Source: DAIRDK01 sp035403225
GTDB taxonomy: Bacteria; Bacteroidota; Bacteroidia; Bacteroidales; FEN-979
Reading direction: 5' to 3'
Length of the DNA stretch: 31,717 bases
Assembly (NCBI GenBank): GCA_035403225.1
Contig: DAONET010000026.1
Location: 1 to 31,717 of the forward strand
In this document: piece after piece, positions 25,870 to 31,717 of the stretch
How positions within the stretch are numbered: the first letter of the stretch is position 1
Layout of the letters: each line of letters starts with the position of its first letter
Notes under the pieces: generated by a model
Seen by the model: only the letters and a program-made list of their open reading frames with translations
What the model was told of the DNA's origin: nothing
Database searches by the model: none
Program-made: the position numbers and the translations under genes

Positions 25870-25902
25870 TCATTTTAAATAGACGGTAATTTCATCTCCG
25901 GT
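25870..25902 (-). CDS. Possible 3' end of the gene interrupted by the assembly gap
   Basis: On the left side of the gap the minus strand reads TGDEITVYLK then a TGA stop at 25872-25870. This looks like a genuine protein C-terminus and is a better candidate than the other frame, which ends PEMKLPSI at 25875. Whether it belongs to the gene starting at 26096 depends on the missing sequence. Confidence 0.35.
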   Translation of the reverse strand, partial: TGDEITVYLK

Positions 25903-25903
25903 C

Positions 25904-26003
25904 NNNNNNNNNNNNNNNNNNNNNNNNNNNNNNNNNNNNNNNNNNNNNNNNNNNNNNNNNNNNNNNNNNNNNNNNNNNNNNNNNNNNNNNNNNNNNNNNN
26001 NNN
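25904..26003. other. Assembly gap of 100 N
   Basis: Exactly 100 consecutive N, the conventional placeholder for a gap of unknown length. Reading frames must not be joined across it. Confidence 0.99.
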
Positions 26004-26096
26004 AATTCCGGGTCCTGAAGCAAAAGAGGTCAGCGTATTACCACAAATCATCATTCCGATGAGCATCATTGTAAAAATAAATCCAGCTTTTTTCAT
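26004..26096 (-). CDS. Secreted protein, N-terminal fragment cut by the gap
   Basis: Thirty-one codons are present before the gap: a Lys-Lys start, a hydrophobic core (FIFTMMLIGMMICGN) and a cleavage-like SFASG, so the product is exported by a Sec signal peptide. Nothing of the mature domain is available and the family cannot be named. The gene is upstream of the lipoprotein/beta-barrel pair on the same strand. Confidence 0.6.
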
Positions 26097-26389
26097 AATT
26101 CAATTGATTTTTTAAGTCATTCCGCCGAAAATTCCCGTTGGCGGATTACGGGTGGCCAGGATGTTTCGGGAGTATAGCCAGACTACCTGAAAGTAAGGCC
26201 AGCCATGCAGGCCGCACTTTCAATCCATCTACACAATCATGTCTCGGGGTTTTTGAATTTCACCTGTTAATCCGGTGGGAAGTCAAAAGGTAATGCAAGG
26301 GAAAGAAAAAAAAACGGGGGAAATTCGTTATTTAATTCATTATCAATATATTATGATATTGGCTTGGAAAAGATTAAAAAAATTTTTAG
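26097..26389. other. Intergenic region with two hairpins, otherwise unexplained
   Basis: This stretch between the gap-truncated gene and the GlgA-like gene holds no convincing ORF. It contains an inverted repeat TCCGCC 26121-26126 / GGCGGA 26140-26145. A two-part stem has GAAAGT 26189-26194 / ACTTTC 26216-26221 with GGCC 26197-26200 / GGCC 26210-26213 inside. On the minus strand both lie in the presumed 5' leader of the gene at 26096, so a structured leader is possible. I recognise no known riboswitch. Confidence 0.35.
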
Positions 26390-26397
26390 TATCTTTG
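26390..26397 (+). promoter_or_regulatory. -7 element for GlgA-like gene (TATCTTTG)
   Basis: TATCTTTG, followed by C as is common, lies 38 nt upstream of the ATG at 26436. The nearest upstream -33-like element is TTGG 22 nt away, imperfect in sequence and spacing. Confidence 0.6.
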
Positions 26398-26435
26398 CAA
26401 ATTCTTTGAAAGCAGGATAATCCTAAACAGAAATA

Positions 26436-27260
26436 ATGGAGAAGGCAAAAGTACTGTTTGTGGCGCAAGAGATCACGCCTTATCTGAAAGAGACTCACAT
26501 GAGTATCATCGGGAGGAATCTCCCTCAGGGAATTCAGGAAAAAGGTAAAGAGATCAGAACTTTTCTCCCACGGTACGGAAATATCAATGAGCGTCGTAAC
26601 CAGCTTCATGAGGTAATCCGTCTCTCGGGGATGAACATTATCATTGATGACACAGACCATCCGTTGATCATTAAAGTTGCCTCCATTCAACAGGCGCGGA
26701 TGCAGATCTATTTTATCGACAACGAAGACTATTTCCAGCGAAAATTCACCTTTCACGACAAGAACAACAAGTTCTATACCGACAATGACGAGCGGGCCAT
26801 CTTCTATGCAAGAGGGGTTTTGGAAACGGTGAAGAAACTGGGATGGGGCCCCGATATTGTCCATTGCCATGGCTGGATGACCAGCATCACCCCTTTGTAC
26901 ATCAAGCGCGCTTACAAAGACAACCCGCTGTTCAGCGAATCACGGGTGGTTGTCTCGATATACAACGACGAGTTCAAAGATACCTTTGACAAGAATTTTG
27001 CCAACAAAGTGAAACTGGATGGTATAAATTCAAAAGACCTGAAGCACTATAAGACTCCAAATTACGTTAACATGATGAAAGCGGCCATTGATTTTTCCGA
27101 TGGCGTGATCATCGGGTCGCCTGATATCAACCCGGAATTGATGAAATATGTTTTGGAATCGGACAAGCCTTATCTCGAGTTCCAGCCCATGGACCGGTAC
27201 ATTGATGCTTATTCCGATTTTTATGATGAGATACTGGTTAATGAACCGGTATCATTTTGA
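26436..27260 (+). CDS. Short glycogen/starch synthase-like protein (N-terminal GT5 domain only)
   Basis: This 274-residue protein resembles the N-terminal Rossmann domain of GlgA (VLFVAQEITPYLKE at the start, DIVHCHGWMT near residue 147). The C-terminal GT-B half that holds most of the nucleotide-sugar site is absent; a full GlgA has about 480 residues. The ADP-glucose motif KxGGL is altered: Lys18 is kept but is followed by ETHMS. Catalysis is therefore doubtful, and a binding or regulatory role is more likely. Such short proteins are conserved in Bacteroidota, often near DUF4270 and glmS genes as here. It is 39 bp before the DUF4270 gene. Confidence 0.85.
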   Translation: MEKAKVLFVAQEITPYLKETHMSIIGRNLPQGIQEKGKEIRTFLPRYGNINERRNQLHEVIRLSGMNIIIDDTDHPLIIKVASIQQARMQIYFIDNEDYFQRKFTFHDKNNKFYTDNDERAIFYARGVLETVKKLGWGPDIVHCHGWMTSITPLYIKRAYKDNPLFSESRVVVSIYNDEFKDTFDKNFANKVKLDGINSKDLKHYKTPNYVNMMKAAIDFSDGVIIGSPDINPELMKYVLESDKPYLEFQPMDRYIDAYSDFYDEILVNEPVSF

Positions 27261-27299
27261 GAAAACGGATCATAAACTGATTTATTAAAACCGCTTCCC

Positions 27300-28634
27300 T
27301 TGTCAAGAACACTTTCACTGATGTGCGGGCTGCTACTGCTGCTAACACTTTTCTCGTGCAAAAAGGATTCCTATGAAGTTGGCATTGACATCCTGCCCCC
27401 GTCTGATACCTTAGGTGTTTGTTACACGGATACCATGACCGTGATCGCTTATACGGTACTGCATGATTCCTCGCGTACCGACGAGTCTTCTTACGGAATG
27501 CTGGGAGCCATCATGGACCCTGTCTTCGGGAAAACCTCCACCACGATCTATTCGCAGTTCCTCCTTTCCACCGAAGGGGTGGATTTCGGCGATAACCCGG
27601 TGCTGGATTCCGTGATCCTGATGCTGTATTATACCGGGTACTACGGCGACACCAACACCCTTCAGCAGGTTAAAGTGTATGAACTCAGCGAAGACCTGTA
27701 CACCGATTCTTCCTATTATTCCAACCAAACGGCGGCCACCTACAGCAACCTGCTTGCCAACCAATATTACAAGCCGCGTCCTACCGACAGTGTCAAGATA
27801 TATGGGAAAAAAGCAGCCCCGCAACTGAGGATCAACCTTTCAAAAAGAACCAAATACCTGGGAAATAAACTCCTGAGCGCCCCTGCATCCATCCTGGGTG
27901 ATAACGAGGTCTTCGTGACTTTCTTCAAAGGTCTCGCCATCGAATCACAACCGGTAAATCAGAAGGGCGGATTCATCACCTTCAGCACCTCCTCCGGTTA
28001 TTCAAACCTCATCCTGTATTATCATAACGATGATAAAGATTCATTAAGCTACGATCTCACCATCGGAGACGATGCCGCGCGTTTTACCCGGTTCAATCAT
28101 TACAAATATGCCGATGCCTGCCCCGAATTCCGCCAGCAGGTCTTATATGGCGATACAGCACTGGGAAAAGACAAACTCTTCCTCCAGGCCATGTCGGGTA
28201 CCCGTATTAAAGTACAGATCCCTTATCTCCGTTCGCTGATAAAGAACCGCAAGATAGCCATCTCCAATGCACAGTTGGTGTTCGAGAATCCGGACAAGGA
28301 TACGACCCTTTCTCCTCCTGAGAAATTATCTATTTACCAAATTGATTCTGCCGGCAATATCGGACTTCTCGCTGATTATTACGAAGGAAGCAGTTATTAC
28401 GGAGGAGCTTACAAAGAAAGTACCCGGACCTATCCTTTCCGGATCACCCTTTATCTGCAGGACATCCTGGACGATGAAACCGCAGCAAACCCGTACCTGT
28501 ATATCTCTCCCATCGATCCGCTCGAGGACGTGCTGTATTGCGGCCGGGTTATCCTGAATGGCACTTCACCCTTTACACCCAATTACCGGAGCGGAAAATT
28601 AAAGCTCAAACTTACCTATTCAAAACTCCAGTAG
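27300..28634 (+). CDS. DUF4270 lipoprotein
   Basis: This 444-residue lipoprotein starts at TTG 27300, preferred over ATG 27321 because it supplies the Arg-containing n-region MSRTLSLMCG before the hydrophobic core. The lipobox is LFSC with Cys20, followed by KKDS. DUF4270 features include IDILPPSD soon after the Cys, MLGAIMDPVFGKTSTTIYSQF near residue 65, and the late beta-rich LYLQDILDD and LYISPIDP. The family is confined to Bacteroidota and its function is unknown. The conserved position between the GlgA-like gene and glmS suggests a link with amino-sugar or envelope glycan metabolism, which is inference only. Confidence 0.88.
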   Translation: MSRTLSLMCGLLLLLTLFSCKKDSYEVGIDILPPSDTLGVCYTDTMTVIAYTVLHDSSRTDESSYGMLGAIMDPVFGKTSTTIYSQFLLSTEGVDFGDNPVLDSVILMLYYTGYYGDTNTLQQVKVYELSEDLYTDSSYYSNQTAATYSNLLANQYYKPRPTDSVKIYGKKAAPQLRINLSKRTKYLGNKLLSAPASILGDNEVFVTFFKGLAIESQPVNQKGGFITFSTSSGYSNLILYYHNDDKDSLSYDLTIGDDAARFTRFNHYKYADACPEFRQQVLYGDTALGKDKLFLQAMSGTRIKVQIPYLRSLIKNRKIAISNAQLVFENPDKDTTLSPPEKLSIYQIDSAGNIGLLADYYEGSSYYGGAYKESTRTYPFRITLYLQDILDDETAANPYLYISPIDPLEDVLYCGRVILNGTSPFTPNYRSGKLKLKLTYSKLQ

Positions 28635-28691
28635 GTTGACAAGGTTCATTCTTCATGATCGGTTTTTAAATCTAACCCTTTTTCAAATCAT

Positions 28692-30530
28692 ATGTGCGGA
28701 ATTGTAGCGTATATCGGGCCACGGGATGCCTGTTCCCTTCTCATCAAAGGTTTACACCGCCTGGAATACAGGGGTTATGACAGCGCCGGGATCTGCCTCC
28801 AGAACGGCGATCTGAAGATTTATAAATGCAAAGGGAAAGTCTCGGACCTGGAAAAGTATATTGAAGGGGCCGACACCGCCGGCACTTCCGGCATGGCTCA
28901 TACCCGTTGGGCCACGCACGGCGAACCCAGCCAGGTGAACGCTCACCCGCATTACAGTCAGAATAAGTCGCTGGCCATCATCCATAACGGCATCATTGAA
29001 AACTACATGTCCCTCCGCAGCGAGCTCATCAACCGCGGATATCATTTCGAAAGCGAGACCGACACCGAAGTACTGGTACACCTCATCGAAGACATACAGA
29101 TCAACGAGCATGTAGAAGTGGAAGAAGCGGTCAGGATTGCCCTGAACCAGGTCATCGGTGCTTATGCCATCGTCATTCTTTCCAAAGATAATCCCGACCG
29201 GATCATCGCTGCCCGGAAAGGCAGCCCGTTGGTGATCGGGATCGGGAAAGATGAGTTTTTTGTCGCTTCGGATGCTACGCCGATCATAGAATACACCCGG
29301 AATGTCGTCTTCATGGACGATGAGCAGATCGCCATCATCAACCGGAATCAGGAATTGCGCATGATCACCATCCGCAACCAGAAGATCACTCCGTATATCC
29401 AACAGCTGGAGATGAACCTCAGCGCCATCGAAAAAGGCGGGTTTGATCATTTCATGCTGAAGGAGATCTTCGAACAGCCCCGTTCCATCCGCGATTCCAT
29501 GCGCGGGCGACTGCATACCGATCAGGGATTAGTCACCCTGGGCGGCATCCGCGACTATGAGCAGAAGATCCTTCACGCCAACCGCATCATCATCACTGCC
29601 TGCGGCACCTCCTGGCATGCCGGACTGGTAGGCGAATACCTGCTCGAGGAGCTGGCCAGGATCCCGGTGGAAGTAGAGTATTCATCGGAGTTCCGTTACC
29701 GCGATCCCATCATCACCGAAGAAGACGTGGTGATTGCCATCTCGCAGTCGGGGGAAACCGCCGACACCCTGGCCGCCATCGAACTGGCGAAGAAGAAAGG
29801 AGCAACGGTCCTGGGCATCTGCAATGTGGTAGGTTCTTCCATCGCGCGGGCTACGCATGCGGGCGTATACACCCACGCCGGTCCCGAGATCGGAGTGGCC
29901 TCCACCAAATCGTTTACCTCGCAGGTCGTCATCCTCACCTTACTTGCCATTGAACTGGCGCAAAAGAAAGGCACCCTCCCCTCTTCTTCCCTGATCAAAC
30001 TGATGCATGAGTTGGAGAACATCCCCGCCCTGGTTGAAAAAGCCCTCCGTCTCGATGACCAGGTGAAAAATATCGCCGCTATCTATAAGGATGTAACCAA
30101 CTCGATCTACCTGGGCCGCGGGATCAACTTCCCGGTGGCGCTGGAAGGAGCGCTGAAGCTGAAAGAGATCTCTTACATCCATGCCGAAGGGTATCCCGCC
30201 GCCGAGATGAAACACGGACCCATCGCCCTCATCGATGCACACATGCCGGTTGTGGTGATCGCCACCCGCAAAGGGACTTACGAAAAAGTGATCAGTAACA
30301 TCCAGGAGGTGAAAGCCCGCCACGGCAAGATTATCGCCATTGTGAACGAAGGCGACGAAACCGTGAAAAACCTGGCCGACCACTCCATCGAAATACCCGA
30401 GACCGAAGAGATGCTGGTACCGCTGGTAGCCATCATCCCCCTGCAATTGCTATCCTACCACATCGCCGTCATGCGCCACTGCAACGTCGATCAACCCCGG
30501 AACCTGGCGAAATCGGTGACGGTGGAGTAG
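28692..30530 (+). CDS. glmS: Glutamine-fructose-6-phosphate aminotransferase (isomerizing)
   Basis: This 612-residue cytoplasmic enzyme makes glucosamine-6-phosphate from fructose-6-phosphate and glutamine, the entry to peptidoglycan and LPS amino sugars. The N-terminal glutaminase domain starts MCGIVAYIG with the nucleophile Cys2 and contains HTRWATHG and NGIIENY. Two SIS domains follow, with TACGTSWHAG and SQSGETADTLAA in the first and ALEGALKLKEISYIHAEGYPAAEMKHGP in the second. It ends with the canonical PRNLAKSVTVE. No glmS-ribozyme-like structure is evident in the 57-bp upstream gap. The stop codon lies inside a REP-like palindrome. Confidence 0.98.
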   Translation: MCGIVAYIGPRDACSLLIKGLHRLEYRGYDSAGICLQNGDLKIYKCKGKVSDLEKYIEGADTAGTSGMAHTRWATHGEPSQVNAHPHYSQNKSLAIIHNGIIENYMSLRSELINRGYHFESETDTEVLVHLIEDIQINEHVEVEEAVRIALNQVIGAYAIVILSKDNPDRIIAARKGSPLVIGIGKDEFFVASDATPIIEYTRNVVFMDDEQIAIINRNQELRMITIRNQKITPYIQQLEMNLSAIEKGGFDHFMLKEIFEQPRSIRDSMRGRLHTDQGLVTLGGIRDYEQKILHANRIIITACGTSWHAGLVGEYLLEELARIPVEVEYSSEFRYRDPIITEEDVVIAISQSGETADTLAAIELAKKKGATVLGICNVVGSSIARATHAGVYTHAGPEIGVASTKSFTSQVVILTLLAIELAQKKGTLPSSSLIKLMHELENIPALVEKALRLDDQVKNIAAIYKDVTNSIYLGRGINFPVALEGALKLKEISYIHAEGYPAAEMKHGPIALIDAHMPVVVIATRKGTYEKVISNIQEVKARHGKIIAIVNEGDETVKNLADHSIEIPETEEMLVPLVAIIPLQLLSYHIAVMRHCNVDQPRNLAKSVTVE

Positions 30531-30554
30531 GGACACGCCATGGCGTGTCCTTAC
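30527..30554. repeat. REP-like palindrome containing the glmS stop codon
   Basis: The half GTAGGGACACGCCA (30527-30540) is matched by its inverted copy TGGCGTGTCCTTAC (30541-30554) with one mismatch; the inner 20 bp are perfect. TAG of the left arm (30528-30530) is the glmS stop. As RNA it can fold into a hairpin, so it may protect or end the glmS transcript. No transposase is nearby. Confidence 0.8.
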
Positions 30555-30584
30555 AGAAAGGGATCTCCAAACCCAGTAAAACAC

Positions 30585-30637
30585 GAGGTGCGTAGCATCA
30601 AACCCATCGCATTTCACATTTTACATTTAACATTTTG
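30585..30637 (+). repeat. Interspersed GGTGC/CATTT repeat, copy 1
   Basis: GGTGC-GTA-GCATC (30587-30599, an imperfect inverted repeat) is followed by ATCGCATTT and then irregular CATTT units (CATTTCACATTTTACATTTAACATTTTG). Bases 30587-30614 match 31628-31655 at 23 of 28 positions in the same orientation. Confidence 0.6.
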
Positions 30638-30656
30638 TCTGCCGAACCGCTTTCCG

Positions 30657-30881
30657 TCAGGACGGGAAAACGATCGTGATGATCGCGGCAACAAGGATTA
30701 TCCCGAAAAGAATCAAGTATGCATACGGATTGGCAAAATTCAGCGTCCACCCGAGTATCTTGTTCCGCTTTGGCAAAATGATGCGGGAATCCAATGGGTT
30801 ATAATAGAACACTCCCCATTTGTAGTTTTCAGGGTTGTTTCGCATATCGTCGAGGTCGTCAGGTTTGAACGGTTTTGCCAT
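30657..30881 (-). CDS. DUF5808 small membrane protein
   Basis: This 74-residue protein has a hydrophilic start (MAKPFKPDDLDDMRNNPENYKWG), the motif YYNPLDSRIILPKRNKILGWTLNFANP typical of DUF5808, and one C-terminal transmembrane helix (YLILFGIILVAAIITIVF). Function is unknown. It is a single gene flanked by short repeats on its 3' side. A near-consensus TACCTTTA lies upstream at 30910-30917. Confidence 0.75.
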   Translation of the reverse strand: MAKPFKPDDLDDMRNNPENYKWGVFYYNPLDSRIILPKRNKILGWTLNFANPYAYLILFGIILVAAIITIVFPS

Positions 30882-30952
30882 ACTATATCAGTTTACTTTC
30901 CTTGGGTAAAGGTAGAAATTATGTGAAAAGTGTGCTCGTTGAACCCTCCCGG

Positions 30953-31105
30953 TTAATTCAGGTGGAACATCAAGGCCAGACGTTTACGCGAGAAACTCTG
31001 AACTGCAACGATGCTGATATTATTGAACACCGCAAATTCAGGAATTGGCGGGTTCCGCAGAATCAGCATAACGAGGATACCCAGACCGGTAAGTTTCCGT
31101 TTCAT
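30953..31105 (-). CDS. Possible small ORF, 50 residues
   Basis: This small frame has an ATG start and a signal-like beginning (MKRKLTGLGILVMLIL), ending KRLALMFHLN. No family is recognised. It fills the otherwise empty 297-bp space between the DUF5808 and DUF2007 genes and may be a real small exported peptide, a decayed gene or chance. Confidence 0.22.
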   Translation of the reverse strand: MKRKLTGLGILVMLILRNPPIPEFAVFNNISIVAVQSFSRKRLALMFHLN

Positions 31106-31178
31106 GATAGCTTATTAAGATAGTACAAGATACGGCAAATCGCGGATAGCTTGATCAACATCGGGAAAAAATTCGGGG

Positions 31179-31445
31179 TTAATGGAAATTTTCTTTCCGC
31201 ATCGCTTCATAATACTGTTTGATCACCTGTTTTGCCTTCTCCGCGTCGCTGCTTGCCACCATTAATCGATTTATCGGGAGCCCGCCCCCTGAATCCCAGG
31301 GAGCCATCGTTCCTTCTCCACCATAATAAACATAGACTTTTATTTCTGCGTTTTCCAGCAGGCTCTCCACCAGTGCGACTTCCCAGGCAGTGCCAGCGAA
31401 GACCTCGATGGGGTTGTTTTGGTCGGTGTTGGTGGGGTTTGTCAT
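31179..31445 (-). CDS. DUF2007 family protein
   Basis: This 88-residue protein shows the DUF2007 pattern: EVFAGTAWEVALVESLLENAEIKVYV in the first half (a ferredoxin-like beta-alpha-beta start) and RLMVASSDAEKAKQVIKQYYE at the end. The family is called a putative signal transducing protein but has no proven role. Its ATG overlaps the TGA of a 41-residue ORF (ATGA), so translation of the two is probably coupled. Confidence 0.82.
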   Translation of the reverse strand: MTNPTNTDQNNPIEVFAGTAWEVALVESLLENAEIKVYVYYGGEGTMAPWDSGGGLPINRLMVASSDAEKAKQVIKQYYEAMRKENFH

Positions 31446-31567
31446 AGAAAATTTTTCGTGTTAACCGTTGCACAATCCATATCCCGGTAATTTGCCGGCA
31501 CATCGATCCATTCATTTGGATCCTGTGCCCCGCAGGCTGAATATTTTATCAAAAAGGTCTTATACAT
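31442..31567 (-). CDS. Small ORF coupled to the DUF2007 gene, 41 residues
   Basis: The product, starting MYKTFLIKYSACGAQDPNEW and containing DVPANYRDMDC, has no family I recognise. Evidence that it is real: its stop overlaps the next start as ATGA, and a promoter-like CTTG-N19-TAACTTTA lies just upstream. An open frame runs further upstream to 31675, but that part is translated repeat, so I choose ATG 31567; ATG 31588 is an alternative. Confidence 0.5.
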   Translation of the reverse strand: MYKTFLIKYSACGAQDPNEWIDVPANYRDMDCATVNTKNFL

Positions 31568-31597
31568 TTTCCTCTTCAAGTTTATCATCCTGATCTG

Positions 31598-31628
31598 TAA
31601 AGTTACTTCACATTTTGCATTTGGCAAG
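31598..31628 (-). promoter_or_regulatory. Candidate promoter CTTG-N19-TAACTTTA for the small ORF and DUF2007 gene
   Basis: On the minus strand CTTG (31628-31625) is followed after 19 nt by TAACTTTA (31605-31598). Each element differs from consensus by one base. The -33 part lies within the interspersed repeat. Confidence 0.4.
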
Positions 31629-31678
31629 GTGCAGAGCACCCAACCGATCGCATTTTCGCATTTCACAGTTCGCATTTG
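31609..31678 (+). repeat. Interspersed GGTGC/CATTT repeat, copy 2
   Basis: CACATTTTGCATTTGGCAA leads into the perfect inverted repeat GGTGC-AGA-GCACC (31628-31640), then CAACCGATCGCATTTTCGCATTT and further CATTT-like units. It is related to copy 1 at 30585 in the same orientation. Confidence 0.65.
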
Positions 31679-31717
31679 TTTTCCTGTATCTCCCCCCTGC
31701 CCCCTCTTACGAGTAAG

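Noticed and set aside
25875..26096. A 73-codon ORF spanning the N run
   Set aside because: It is an artefact of reading through 100 N in one frame; the true gap length is unknown and another frame gives a better C-terminus.
28635..28691. glmS ribozyme or riboswitch upstream of glmS
   Set aside because: The gap is only 57 bp with no fitting structure; the ribozyme is a Firmicutes feature and needs well over 100 nt.
28752..29516. 254-codon minus-strand frame inside glmS
   Set aside because: Antisense to the glutaminase domain of GlmS, with no independent support.
30585..31678. CRISPR array suggested by repeated CATTT units
   Set aside because: Units are very short and irregular, with no constant repeat plus unique spacer pattern and no cas genes.

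Overview
This window is chromosomal DNA from a member of the Bacteroidota, most likely near the Bacteroidales, and it carries mostly housekeeping genes. The signs are: promoter elements of the Bacteroidota type (TTTG about 19-20 nt upstream of TAnnTTTG); families largely restricted to this phylum (DUF4270 lipoprotein, short GlgA-like protein, DksA-like protein with a degenerate zinc site, DUF3667); a type 2 isoleucyl-tRNA synthetase; a type III pantothenate kinase; and many signal-peptide beta-barrel proteins. A run of exactly 100 N at 25904-26003 is an assembly gap, so this is scaffolded draft sequence, possibly metagenome-derived.

Layout. 1-801: an outer-membrane beta-barrel gene whose true start is unclear. 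878-6163 (minus): a compact operon of sulfatase, anaerobic sulfatase-maturating radical SAM enzyme, outer-membrane channel-like protein and DUF3667 membrane protein. This is the most accessory-looking part of the window. 6210-6489: tRNA-Phe with two minus-strand terminator-like hairpins. 6666-9203 (plus): coaX, an outer-membrane protein and lptC, overlapping one another, followed by ppiD under its own good promoter. 11418-11445: a strong bidirectional terminator separates ppiD from atpDC (minus). 13317-14192: an M23/LysM envelope peptidase gene. 14202-18711 (minus): ileS, a DksA-like gene and lspA. 18819-20991 (plus): a tight nitroreductase / single PAS domain / TlpA-like lipoprotein group.

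21004-24109 (minus): the DUF177-rpmF-plsX-fabH fatty acid/ribosome cluster with a pspC-domain gene at its end. 24178-25759 (minus): a two-gene envelope unit (lipoprotein and beta-barrel). The assembly gap interrupts a secreted-protein gene. 26436-30530 (plus): GlgA-like protein, DUF4270 lipoprotein and glmS. 30531-31717: short genes (DUF5808, DUF2007, a coupled 41-aa ORF) among small interspersed repeats, including a REP-like palindrome that contains the glmS stop codon.

The common theme is envelope biogenesis: LPS transport, lipoprotein processing, amino-sugar and fatty acid synthesis, and outer-membrane proteins. I see no prophage, CRISPR array, transposase or obvious defence system. The observations most worth following are the sulfatase/maturase operon, the swapped GxHH signature in IleRS, the nitroreductase/PAS/TlpA operon, repeated back-to-back divergent promoters with identical geometry, and the repeat elements that touch the glmS stop codon and a candidate promoter.
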